Source of the DNA: Mycobacterium sp.
Lineage (GTDB): Bacteria; Actinomycetota; Actinomycetes; Mycobacteriales; Mycobacteriaceae
Reading direction: 5' to 3'
Assembly (NCBI GenBank): GCA_025965895.1
Contig: JAOPWC010000185.1
Coordinates: forward strand, 1 to 64,000
Length of the DNA: 64,000 nt
Shown: piece after piece, positions 11,994 through 20,119 of the stretch
How the letters are laid out: each line of letters starts with the position of its first letter
Position numbering within the stretch: position 1 is the stretch's first letter
Made by a program: the position numbers and the translations under genes
The notes under the pieces: model-generated
Databases searched by the model: none
The model's input: only the letters and a program-made list of their open reading frames with translations
Told to the model about the DNA's origin: nothing

Positions 11994-13163
11994 TCATCGA
12001 CCGCAGTGCGGATTCCTGCCCTTCACCGCTGCTATTCGCAGCACGGACGCGTCGACACCGCTCATGCTCAATTCGCCGCCCGCGACCGCCGACTCCAGCC
12101 GGTCGAGCACCGCCGGAACTTCCGTGGTGGTGACCCACAGCGCGGTGTCGGCGCCGGCCTGCAACGCCCGCAACGCCGCCTCGGCGACGCCGTAGCGGTC
12201 GGTGATGGCGGCCATACTGGACAAGTCGTCGGTGAAGACCGGCCCGTCGAACGGGGGGCCACCGTATCCGGAACCGCCACGCAGCAGGCCGACGGCAGCC
12301 GGGCTCAGGCTCGCTGGGTCGTCCCCGGTCAAGCCGGGCACCTGAAGGTGGCCGATCATGACGCCGACCGGTGTCTGCGCCACCAGCGTCCGATAGGGCA
12401 CGAGGTCGAGGTTCTGCAGGTCGTCCAGCGGCGGCGTCACCACCCCACCTGCGTGCGAGTCGCCGGACGCGCGGCCGTGTCCGGGGAAGTGCTTGAGCAC
12501 AGGCAGTAAACCCGCGTCGCGCAGTCCGTGGGCGTACGCACCGGCGTACTGGGTGACCACAGCCGGGTCGGCGGAAAACGACCGGTCGCCGATCACGGTG
12601 TCGGCGGGCGCGTCGGTGACGTCGACCACCGGCGCGAAGTCGATCGTGATGCCGAGATTGCGCATCTGCCGGCCGCGGCCCAGCGCCAGCTGGTAGGCCT
12701 GGTCCGGTGTGCTGGTCTGTGCCAGCGCCCGTGCCGACGGCGCCGAGCCGATCAGCGACGACAGCCGAGACACCCGGCCGCCCTCCTCGTCGACGCTCAC
12801 CGCCAGTGGCAGCGGCCCGGCAGAGCCGGCGATGTCGGCAAGGGATCCGTCGGTCAGCATCGACACGTTGGTCCAACTGCCGATGAAGATGCCTCCGACG
12901 TGCTGATTGGCCACCACGGCCCGGGCGTCCGGGGCGCCGGTCACTCCGACCATCAGCAGCTGCGCGAGCTTGTCGCGAGTCGACATCGACGCCAGCAACG
13001 CCGTTCCGTCGCCGCAACTCGGCGACACGGGAGCGGCCTGGATCTGGCTGCTCAGCGGCTTGTCCGGTGGGGTGGAGTGCGCGGAGTGCCCGGCCCCGGG
13101 CGAGCAGGCCAGCAGCAACGCGGGCAGCGCGATGATCGCGGCCATACTTGGCGGGAATGGCAT
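11994..13163 (-). CDS. lpqI: Lipoprotein LpqI, glycoside hydrolase family 3 beta-N-acetylglucosaminidase
   Basis: 389 aa; lipobox ALLLACSPG; GH3 motifs (VSVDEEGGRVSRL, VLKHFPGHGRASGDSHAG, VFTDDLSSMAAI). Confidence 0.92.
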   Translation of the reverse strand: MPFPPSMAAIIALPALLLACSPGAGHSAHSTPPDKPLSSQIQAAPVSPSCGDGTALLASMSTRDKLAQLLMVGVTGAPDARAVVANQHVGGIFIGSWTNVSMLTDGSLADIAGSAGPLPLAVSVDEEGGRVSRLSSLIGSAPSARALAQTSTPDQAYQLALGRGRQMRNLGITIDFAPVVDVTDAPADTVIGDRSFSADPAVVTQYAGAYAHGLRDAGLLPVLKHFPGHGRASGDSHAGGVVTPPLDDLQNLDLVPYRTLVAQTPVGVMIGHLQVPGLTGDDPASLSPAAVGLLRGGSGYGGPPFDGPVFTDDLSSMAAITDRYGVAEAALRALQAGADTALWVTTTEVPAVLDRLESAVAGGELSMSGVDASVLRIAAVKGRNPHCGR

Positions 13164-13312
13164 CCGGCCATGCTGTCATGCCAGCGCCGCCAGCGGCCGA
13201 TCCGCCCCCACGGGGCAGTGTGGGTCCTGTTGACGGGCGTAGCGTTCATCTGCCGCGGGTACAACGGTGTGGTGAATCGATCTCTCGTCGACCAGATCGG
13301 GATGGAGGTGCG

Positions 13313-14182
13313 ATGAGGATCGGAGTGGTGTTCCCCCAGAGCGAGCTGGGCGGTGACGTCGGCGCGGTCCGGGCCTACGGCCAGCGCGTGGAGGAACTCG
13401 GGTATCGCCATCTGCTGGTGTACGACCACGTCGTCGGCGCCGATCCCGAGGTTTACCAGGGCTGGAACGGGCCTTACGACATCCACACCACCTTCCACGA
13501 GCCGTTGGTGATGTTCGGCTACCTCGCCGCGGTCACCACATCGCTCGAGCTGGTGACCGGCGTCATCATCCTGCCGCAGCGGCAGACGGTGCTGGTGGCC
13601 AAGCAGGCGACGGAGGTGGACCTGCTCAGCGCCGGCCGGCTGCGTCTGGGCATCGGGGTCGGGTGGAACCCCGTCGAATACGAAGCGCTCGGAGAGGACT
13701 TCCACACCCGAGGCAAGCGCTCCGAAGAGCAAGTCGAGCTGATGCGGATGCTGTGGACCCAACAATCGGTCACCTACCACGGCGACTACCACCGGGTGAC
13801 GGGTGCCGGCCTGGCACCGCTGCCGATCCAGCGGCCCATTCCGGTGTGGTTCGGCGCGCAGTCACCGCGCGCCTACCGGCGTGCCGGGCGTCTCGGCGAC
13901 GGCTGGTTTCCCCAGATGCAGCCGGGCCCGGAGTTCGATGAGGCCCGCCGTATCGTTCTGCAGGCGGCCAGCGACGCGGGGCGAGACCCGGCCAGCTTGG
14001 GGATGGACGGCCGTGTCACCTGGAGCCGTGATTCCGACGAGCTCGCCAAGTCGCTGCGCGGCTGGGCCGACGCCGGCGCCACCCACGTGTCGATCAACAC
14101 CATGGGCGCGGGTTTGACAACAGTCGACGATCACCTGGGCGCGCTGACTGCGGCCGCCGACGTCGCCAACACTGTGTCCTAG
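13313..14182 (+). CDS. LLM-class F420-dependent oxidoreductase (luciferase-like)
   Basis: ATG 13313, MRIGVVFPQSELGGDVGAVRAYGQRVEELGYRHLLVYDHVVGAD..., LRLGIGVGWNPVEYEALGEDFHTRGKRSEEQVELMRMLW. Confidence 0.9.
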   Translation: MRIGVVFPQSELGGDVGAVRAYGQRVEELGYRHLLVYDHVVGADPEVYQGWNGPYDIHTTFHEPLVMFGYLAAVTTSLELVTGVIILPQRQTVLVAKQATEVDLLSAGRLRLGIGVGWNPVEYEALGEDFHTRGKRSEEQVELMRMLWTQQSVTYHGDYHRVTGAGLAPLPIQRPIPVWFGAQSPRAYRRAGRLGDGWFPQMQPGPEFDEARRIVLQAASDAGRDPASLGMDGRVTWSRDSDELAKSLRGWADAGATHVSINTMGAGLTTVDDHLGALTAAADVANTVS

Positions 14183-14220
14183 CAGGCGATGTCCTAGCAG
14201 GCGATGTCCTAGTCGGCGAT
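14176..14220. repeat. Three tandem 15-bp units GTCCTAGYMGGCGAT
   Basis: 14176-14190, 14191-14205 identical; 14206-14220 with 2 differences; first copy contains the stop codon (TAG) of the LLM oxidoreductase. Confidence 0.95.
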
Positions 14221-14233
14221 CGGGTGAGTGGTG

Positions 14234-14572
14234 ATGTCGGTTCTGGTGGCGTTCTCCGTCACTCCGATAGGGGTCGGCGAAGGTGTCGGGGAGATCGTTG
14301 CCGAAGCCGTGAGAGTGGTGCGCGACTCAGGCCTTCCCAACAAGACCGATTCGATGTTCACGGTTATCGAGGCCGATACGTGGAACGAGGCCATGGCGGT
14401 TGTCCAGCGAGCGGTGGAAGCGGTGGCCGCTCGCGCGCCACGGGTCAGCACTGTCATCAAGGTGGACTGGCGCCGCGGCGCCACCGACGCCATGCGGGGC
14501 AAAGTCGACTCGGTGGAGGGCTACCTAGCTGATTCCGCCGGTGACTCCGGGGCCGCGCCGTCGACCGCGTAG
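14234..14572 (+). CDS. MTH1187/YkoF-type thiamine-binding family protein
   Basis: [67 protein letters not shown] opens at 14228. Confidence 0.82.
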   Translation: MSVLVAFSVTPIGVGEGVGEIVAEAVRVVRDSGLPNKTDSMFTVIEADTWNEAMAVVQRAVEAVAARAPRVSTVIKVDWRRGATDAMRGKVDSVEGYLADSAGDSGAAPSTA

Positions 14573-14588
14573 CGGAACCGCCTCGCCG

Positions 14589-14999
14589 CTACCCGCCCAG
14601 ACCTGGTATCGGGAAGGCGTTCGCCCAGCTGCCATTCGCCAGCGACGTCATCATCGCGGGGCAGAACATCGATATCGCGATGCTGGTGAACATGCCGCTC
14701 ATGGCGGGAGACATGCCGTTGCCCGCCACGCCGGAGGCAACGGAGGCGAACGATCCGCCGGGCTGAGCGAGCATCGGACAGATCGACTGACCCATGGCCA
14801 CCGCGGCGCCGGGGTCGTTGTAGCCGACGCCGGCGTTGTTCAGCGTGTTGAGGAAGGAGTCCTGGGTCGTGTCTGCATGGGCCGGAGCGGCTGAAGCGGC
14901 CAGCGCAGTGACGACGCCGACGGATGCCAGCACCCGGACGGCCGTTGCGCGGCCGCCCGCCGGCAGGAACCGCTTGGGCCCTGCTTTCTGGACGGTCAT
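14589..14999 (-). CDS. Secreted DUF732-family protein
   Basis: 136 aa with signal peptide (VVTALAASAAPAHAD) and DSFLNTLNNAGVGYNDPGAAVAMGQSICPMLAQPGGSF. Confidence 0.85.
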   Translation of the reverse strand: MTVQKAGPKRFLPAGGRATAVRVLASVGVVTALAASAAPAHADTTQDSFLNTLNNAGVGYNDPGAAVAMGQSICPMLAQPGGSFASVASGVAGNGMSPAMSGMFTSIAISMFCPAMMTSLANGSWANAFPIPGLGG

Positions 15000-15273
15000 G
15001 TCGGACTCCTCACTATCGGTGGCGCTGGAAACACTTCAATCAACTTTAGGAACATTGCTTTACAGGAGTCACATTTGTAACACGAAGCGGTAAATGTTCG
15101 CACACTATGCGTTTCCTGCCGGGTTGCTGTGCGGTGGGAATGCCACGCTAATGGGTTTCCCTTGGTCGGCTGCGGAGGGGCGCTGCTCATGGCGAGATGT
15201 GCTATCCGCGGGCCCAATCACCTACTGTGGGTACTTTACTCGCGATGTGGGGGCGCCACTGGTGGAACACTCA

Positions 15274-16551
15274 ATGATGACAGACGTGCAACCAAATATC
15301 GAACCCGGTGGGAATGTCTCCCCCCGGGTTCGCCGTGTTGGTCCGGCGGCACTGGTCGCAGCTTTGGTGCTCTATCTCGCGGTGTACCTGCGCTGGCCCT
15401 CGGAAGCCCTACAGATCGACCTGTCTGTGTACCGCTTCGGGGCGACGCGGATCTTGCACGGACTCGATTTGTATTCGATCGGTTACACCGGCAACCCCAC
15501 CGAACTGCTCTTCATTTACCCGCCCTTCGCCGCGCTCTTCTTCATTCCGTTGGCCTTCATAGGCGAGCACTCGATGGACATTCTGTCGTTGCTCGCGATG
15601 GGCTCGCTGCTCACGTACACCGTGCAGCGGAGCCTGAAGTCGTTGGGGCTGAACGCGTCCCAAGGGCTGTGGAGTCTCAGCGCGCTGCTCGTCGCCGTCA
15701 CCGCGTGGCTCGAACCCGTCAGGCTGACAGTCCAGCTCGGCCAGATCAACCTCGTCATTCTGGCGGTTGTCGTCGCCGATCTCTTGGGTCCCGCCGGGCG
15801 AAAATGGGCGGGGGTCGGAATCGGCCTGATGGCAGGGATCAAATTGACCCCGGCAATCTTCATCGTCCTGCTGGTGTTGCTCGGCCGCGTCCGCCCGGCG
15901 GCGGTGGCGGCAGCGACGCTGATAGCGACTATCGCGCTCGGGTTTGCCGTTGCTCCAACGGATTCCAAGTTCTACTGGATCAAGAGACACTTTGCGGATG
16001 TCAGCCGAATCTCTCACGATCCGTTCGCCAACACCAGCGTGCACGGCCTGTTTCTGCGCCTGCAGTTCCTCGCTGCGCTCGGCACCGCGGTGGCGTTGGG
16101 GCTCGCGATCGCCGGGTTGGCCCTCGGCGCGATCGCATACCGGCGCGGCCACACCGTCCTGGCCCTCGCCGTTGTGGGAATGGCTTCGACCGCGGTGTCG
16201 CCGTTCAGCTGGAGCCATCACTGGGTGTGGTTCATACCTCTGATCGTTCACCTCGGCTATCGGGCCTGCGTGCTGCGTTCTGCCCTTTCGGGATGGGCGA
16301 TGTGGCTGTTGTGTGTGCTGTGCGGGGGATGGTTCGTCGCATTTCCGGGCGATACGCCACAGGCGGGTCTGCTGTCGCTACGGCCCGGCGGCATGTGGGA
16401 CAAGATCATCCCCGGCGCGTACGTCTTCGTCTTCCTGGCCGTCTGCGTCGTCACCGCAGTGTGGTTGTGGCGATCGGAGCGTGCCCTGTCGTCGCGCACG
16501 CACACCGCCACGCGTACCGAACCGGAGACTGCCGACGCGAAAGCCCTCTGA
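15274..16551 (+). CDS. Polyprenol-phosphate-dependent GT-C glycosyltransferase (GT87/DUF2029, PimE-like)
   Basis: Multi-TM; LQIDLSVYRFGATRILHGLDLYSIGYTGNPTELLFIYPPFAALFFIPL and GIKLTPAIFIVLLVLLGR, SPFSWSHHWVW motifs. Confidence 0.83.
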   Translation: MMTDVQPNIEPGGNVSPRVRRVGPAALVAALVLYLAVYLRWPSEALQIDLSVYRFGATRILHGLDLYSIGYTGNPTELLFIYPPFAALFFIPLAFIGEHSMDILSLLAMGSLLTYTVQRSLKSLGLNASQGLWSLSALLVAVTAWLEPVRLTVQLGQINLVILAVVVADLLGPAGRKWAGVGIGLMAGIKLTPAIFIVLLVLLGRVRPAAVAAATLIATIALGFAVAPTDSKFYWIKRHFADVSRISHDPFANTSVHGLFLRLQFLAALGTAVALGLAIAGLALGAIAYRRGHTVLALAVVGMASTAVSPFSWSHHWVWFIPLIVHLGYRACVLRSALSGWAMWLLCVLCGGWFVAFPGDTPQAGLLSLRPGGMWDKIIPGAYVFVFLAVCVVTAVWLWRSERALSSRTHTATRTEPETADAKAL

Positions 16552-16560
16552 CACCTGGAA

Positions 16561-16833
16561 TCATTGATCCTTGGATGCCAGGCCGGCGGGCGCGCGGCCA
16601 ATCGCGCGACGGATCGCGTCAGCGAGGGCAACCGCGGTCTCCTCGGTCAGTTCGAGCGCGACGCGCGCGGACGGGCCGAGCGCGGGGTTGAGCAGGTCGA
16701 TGTTCACCGTATGTCCGTACGGCGCGTGCACCGGATGGTCGACGTACACCGTCGCGTGGCTCGCGGTGAACCAGCCGGTGGCGCCCTTCCCGCTCCCGTC
16801 CACCTCGATATTTTCGGTCAAATAAGTGCACAT
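16561..16833 (-). CDS. DUF6295-like conserved protein
   Basis: From ATG 16833: MCTYLTENIEVDGSGKGATGWFTASHATVYVDHPVHAPYGHTVNIDLLNPALGPSARVALEL. Confidence 0.7.
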   Translation of the reverse strand: MCTYLTENIEVDGSGKGATGWFTASHATVYVDHPVHAPYGHTVNIDLLNPALGPSARVALELTEETAVALADAIRRAIGRAPAGLASKDQ

Positions 16834-16837
16834 GCGA

Positions 16838-17593
16838 TCAGCCTCCCAAGTACTTTCCGAAGAAGTTGTCGATCCGTTTCCAGCCATCCAATGCGGCTTC
16901 TACGCGATACGCCGGCCGGTCCGGTGAAAAGAACGAATGCCCGGCTCCGTCGTATGAGTGAAACTCGTGCTCCTTGCCCAACTTCGTGAGCTCGGCGTCC
17001 AACCTGGCGACCGCCTCCGGCGACGGATAGCGGTCCTGTGTTCCGAACAACCCGAGCAGCGGGCAGCTCAGGTCCGGTGCGAGGCCGAGGATGGGTTTCA
17101 TGTTCTTGGGCATGCCCTCCGGCGGATCCTCGACGATGAAGGCGCCATAGCAGTCCACCGCCGCATCCAGTGCCAAGGAGCATGCCGCCAGGAACGCCTG
17201 CCTGCCGCCGGAGCAGTGCCCGATCACCCCGACCTTCCCGTTCGCCCCGTCCAGTCCGCGTAAATACTGCGCGGCACCGGCCACGTCGCCGACCAGCCGG
17301 TCATCCGGTACACCCCCGGCCGCCCGCACCATTGCGGCAGCGTCGTCGGGGTCCGCGCCCGGTGCCTCGCGCGAGTACAGGTTGGGGCAGACCGCGTGGT
17401 AGCCGGCGACCGCGAGCCGGCGGACGAACTCCTTGGTCTCGCGGTCGTATCCGGGCATGTGGTGGACCCACACCACGCTCCCGCGCGAGCCCGGGGCAAG
17501 CGCAACGGCCCGATACGCTTCGATCTCGTCACCGCCGTGACCGGTGATGGTCACCGTTTCCGCGCGGATCGCATCGGGGCTGATCAACGTCAT
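16838..17593 (-). CDS. Dienelactone hydrolase family protein
   Basis: 251 aa; VGVIGHCSGGRQAFLAAC nucleophile elbow, GAGHSFFSPDRPAY His region. Confidence 0.88.
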   Translation of the reverse strand: MTLISPDAIRAETVTITGHGGDEIEAYRAVALAPGSRGSVVWVHHMPGYDRETKEFVRRLAVAGYHAVCPNLYSREAPGADPDDAAAMVRAAGGVPDDRLVGDVAGAAQYLRGLDGANGKVGVIGHCSGGRQAFLAACSLALDAAVDCYGAFIVEDPPEGMPKNMKPILGLAPDLSCPLLGLFGTQDRYPSPEAVARLDAELTKLGKEHEFHSYDGAGHSFFSPDRPAYRVEAALDGWKRIDNFFGKYLGG

Positions 17594-17717
17594 CGTGACA
17601 TCCCTTCTCCTGCACTGTTCAGGACAGCATCGTTCCGGTTCTGTCGCGTCCCAACGTATCCATAAACTCAGCCGGACATCCGCGGTGAACGGGCGGAACA
17701 GGTTAAGGCCGTGGCAG

Positions 17718-19313
17718 TCAGGATGCCGCGTCGACCATGACGTCGGAGATCTGCGTGCGACTCTGCCCGTTGGTGGTGCCCAGCTTGGAGATCCACACCA
17801 GTACGGTGGATGTGGGCGCAGGGGAGTTGACCGGGATGCGATTGGGGCCCGGCTGCAAAGGCACCGACGGGCTCAGCTCGGTGGTGTCGGACAACGCCTT
17901 CGGGCCCAGGGTCGGCGACGAGCGGACCTGCACCTGCGTCCCGGTGCTGGGAACGTCGAGCCGGACCGCGGTGACCACCGCGGGTCGCGGCAACTGCAGC
18001 AGCAGGCCCACGCCGCTCTTGAAGTTCGGGAACGGCGCGGAATCGAAGTAGGTGTCGGTGGACCACCCCGTTGTGGAGGCGGCGTCGATGGCCAACGCTG
18101 CCTGCCCCGGGTTGTCCGCTCCACCACCCGGCGAGAACACCGTTGCCGCAACGGGTTTGACCGTTAACGCCGGCCGGTTGGCCGGTGTAGGCGGTGGCGA
18201 AGATAACGACGGCGCAGCCAGGCCGAGCCGGTTGGTGTCGAACTTGTTCACGTCCCCGAACACGCGGCTGAGCACCGACGCCAACGCCACCAAGGCGACC
18301 ACGACTATCACGGCGGCCGCGCCCATCCCCGCTAGGATCCCGGCGCGTCGCCGCCCCCGAACCTCCTGGAACAGACCCGGGATATCGCGCACCGGAGCCC
18401 GCCTCTGAGACGGCGGCGGAGCAGGCGCAACCACCGCGGGCATCGGCCACGTGCGATCGGCCTCCGCGATGGCCTGATAAAGCCCGTCCGACAGGGAGCG
18501 GGCGCCGGTGATCCCGCGGTCGGAACACACCGCGCGCGCAGCCAAAGCTGAGATGGGGAACGGGATGTCGAGGTTGACGGCCTGCGGCACCTCGGGCAGG
18601 CCGTCGGGATCGCGCCCGGCGGGGGCCATCCCGCTCGGAAGCCCCGATTCGGGCAGCGCCCAGCGATCGACAAGCAGGGCATAAAGGGCGGCACCGATGC
18701 CGCGAACGTCGTCCTGCGGCGTCGCGCCGGGCATTGTGGCGGGGAAGGCCAGTACGACATCGCCGCCGATGCTGACCCGCAGCCGGCTCGGATGGTCAAT
18801 CGACAGTGCCATGCCCGACCGGTGCGCCATATCGGCCGCCGCCGCCAGCGCCTGGTTGGCGCGAGCTGCCCCGATCGGGGAAGGCGAGATGTCGGCAACC
18901 TCTTTCAGCGACGCGCCACGGATCCACTCGCAGACGACCAATCCACCCTCAGCGCTGCGGGCCACGTCCAGCAACCGGGCAATGCCCGGCATGTCGAATC
19001 GGCTCAGCCGCAGCGTGCGGGTCAGGATGTCGCCCACCGCATCGCCGGGCCCGTCATCGAGGCCGACGATGGTAACCGCGACTTGGCGGTTTAGCGCGGT
19101 ATCGAGCGCCTGCCAGAACTGCAGCCCGGCGGGCCCACCGTGATGCACGAGCAGCCGGTACCGGCCGTCGGCGATGCTGGCACCCGCGACCAGTCGCACC
19201 GGTGTTCCCGAATTGGCGCCTGCGAGGTCGTCGACAACCGGACGCGTGTCCGATGGGACCGCGTCACTCGCCGCCTGGCCTACGAAGTTTTCAGCCACCG
19301 CCCTCTCCCCCAC
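17718..19313 (-). CDS. Stand-alone pseudokinase - TM - discoidin-like protein resembling the C-terminal half of mycobacterial MviN (Rv3910), without the MurJ flippase domain
   Basis: 531 aa: VAGASIADGRYRLLVHHGGPAGLQFWQALDTALNRQVAVTIVGLDD... SMALSIDHPSRLRVSIGGDVVLAFPATMPGATPQDDVRGIGAALYALLVDRW..., single TM (AGMGAAAVIVVVALVALASVLSRVFGD), C-terminal F5/8-like region (AALAIDAASTTGWSTDTYFD... PAVVTAVRLDVPSTGTQVQVRSS). Confidence 0.8.
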   Translation of the reverse strand: MGERAVAENFVGQAASDAVPSDTRPVVDDLAGANSGTPVRLVAGASIADGRYRLLVHHGGPAGLQFWQALDTALNRQVAVTIVGLDDGPGDAVGDILTRTLRLSRFDMPGIARLLDVARSAEGGLVVCEWIRGASLKEVADISPSPIGAARANQALAAAADMAHRSGMALSIDHPSRLRVSIGGDVVLAFPATMPGATPQDDVRGIGAALYALLVDRWALPESGLPSGMAPAGRDPDGLPEVPQAVNLDIPFPISALAARAVCSDRGITGARSLSDGLYQAIAEADRTWPMPAVVAPAPPPSQRRAPVRDIPGLFQEVRGRRRAGILAGMGAAAVIVVVALVALASVLSRVFGDVNKFDTNRLGLAAPSLSSPPPTPANRPALTVKPVAATVFSPGGGADNPGQAALAIDAASTTGWSTDTYFDSAPFPNFKSGVGLLLQLPRPAVVTAVRLDVPSTGTQVQVRSSPTLGPKALSDTTELSPSVPLQPGPNRIPVNSPAPTSTVLVWISKLGTTNGQSRTQISDVMVDAAS

Positions 19314-19349
19314 TGCTCAGCGTACGAGGACGACCCGTGGTTGTGTCGA

Positions 19350-19721
19350 TTAGCCGCTCATTGGTGGGCGGCTTCCTCCCGCGGTTCCCAGTCTTCCTGC
19401 TCCTCCTCGTATTACGAACGCGCCGGCGATCGCGATCACTCCGACGACCACGAGAGGAATCGTCCATGCCCGCCGATGCGACAGCGCCGACTGGCATTCG
19501 GCCACATAGCTGGTGTGGGGGACGAACTCGCTCACCACCGGAAGGTTCGCCAGGTTCTTGCTGTCCGCATCACGGGCGGCGGAGAGGTCAGACGCTATCC
19601 CGTTCCCGCAGCCGATCGTGTCGCCGTTGGCACCGGACACCGAGACCGGCACCAGTAGACCGACGACGCCGGCGATCAACAGGATCGCTCCCGCCAGCAT
19701 GATCAACCTTCGCAAAGTCAT
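19350..19721 (-). CDS. Small two-TM membrane protein, unknown function
   Basis: ATG 19721 MTLRRLIMLAGAILLIAGVVGLLVPVSVSGANGDTIGCGNGIASDLSAARDADSKNLANLPVV...; second TM WTIPLVVVGVIAIAGAFVI. Confidence 0.65.
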   Translation of the reverse strand: MTLRRLIMLAGAILLIAGVVGLLVPVSVSGANGDTIGCGNGIASDLSAARDADSKNLANLPVVSEFVPHTSYVAECQSALSHRRAWTIPLVVVGVIAIAGAFVIRGGAGRLGTAGGSRPPMSG

Positions 19722-19911
19722 GTTGTGCTCCCTGCCACGACATATCGGAGACGGCGTCGGCTGCCGTCTCGCCCTAGTTATGCCCACTTTTCGGCCATTC
19801 ATCACTTCCGATAGCCGATCGGCGCTGCCCCGCTCGTGGCGGCGGGGCGTTGACCGCCTCTTCTGCTACGTTGGCGACAAACCCCGACGTCAACTTCCTA
19901 GGAGCCCGAGG

Positions 19912-20085
19912 ATGAACCGGTTCTTGCTGCCCGCGGCGGCCAGCATCGTGGTCGGTCTGCTACTGGGTGCGGCCGCGGTCTTTGGTGTGACGCTAATGGT
20001 GCAGCAAGACACCAAGTCGCCACTGACCGCGGGCGATCCGCAGTCCTCGGTACTCAACCGGGTGGAGTACGGCAACCGCAGCTAA
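19912..20085 (+). CDS. DUF2613 small secreted/membrane protein (Rv0236A-like)
   Basis: 57 aa MNRFLLPAAASIVVGLLLGAAAVFGVTLMVQQDTKSPLTAGDPQSSVLNRVEYGNRS, directly upstream of aftD. Confidence 0.85.
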   Translation: MNRFLLPAAASIVVGLLLGAAAVFGVTLMVQQDTKSPLTAGDPQSSVLNRVEYGNRS

Positions 20086-20119
20086 TCCGCTCGCGCTCTC
20101 GAGACTGTCGGGGCGGTGG

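Noticed and set aside
15129-16691. 520-aa plus-strand ORF overlapping the GT87 gene in another frame
   Set aside because: Arg/Gly/Pro-rich shadow frame; the GT-C reading frame has coherent TM helices and family motifs.
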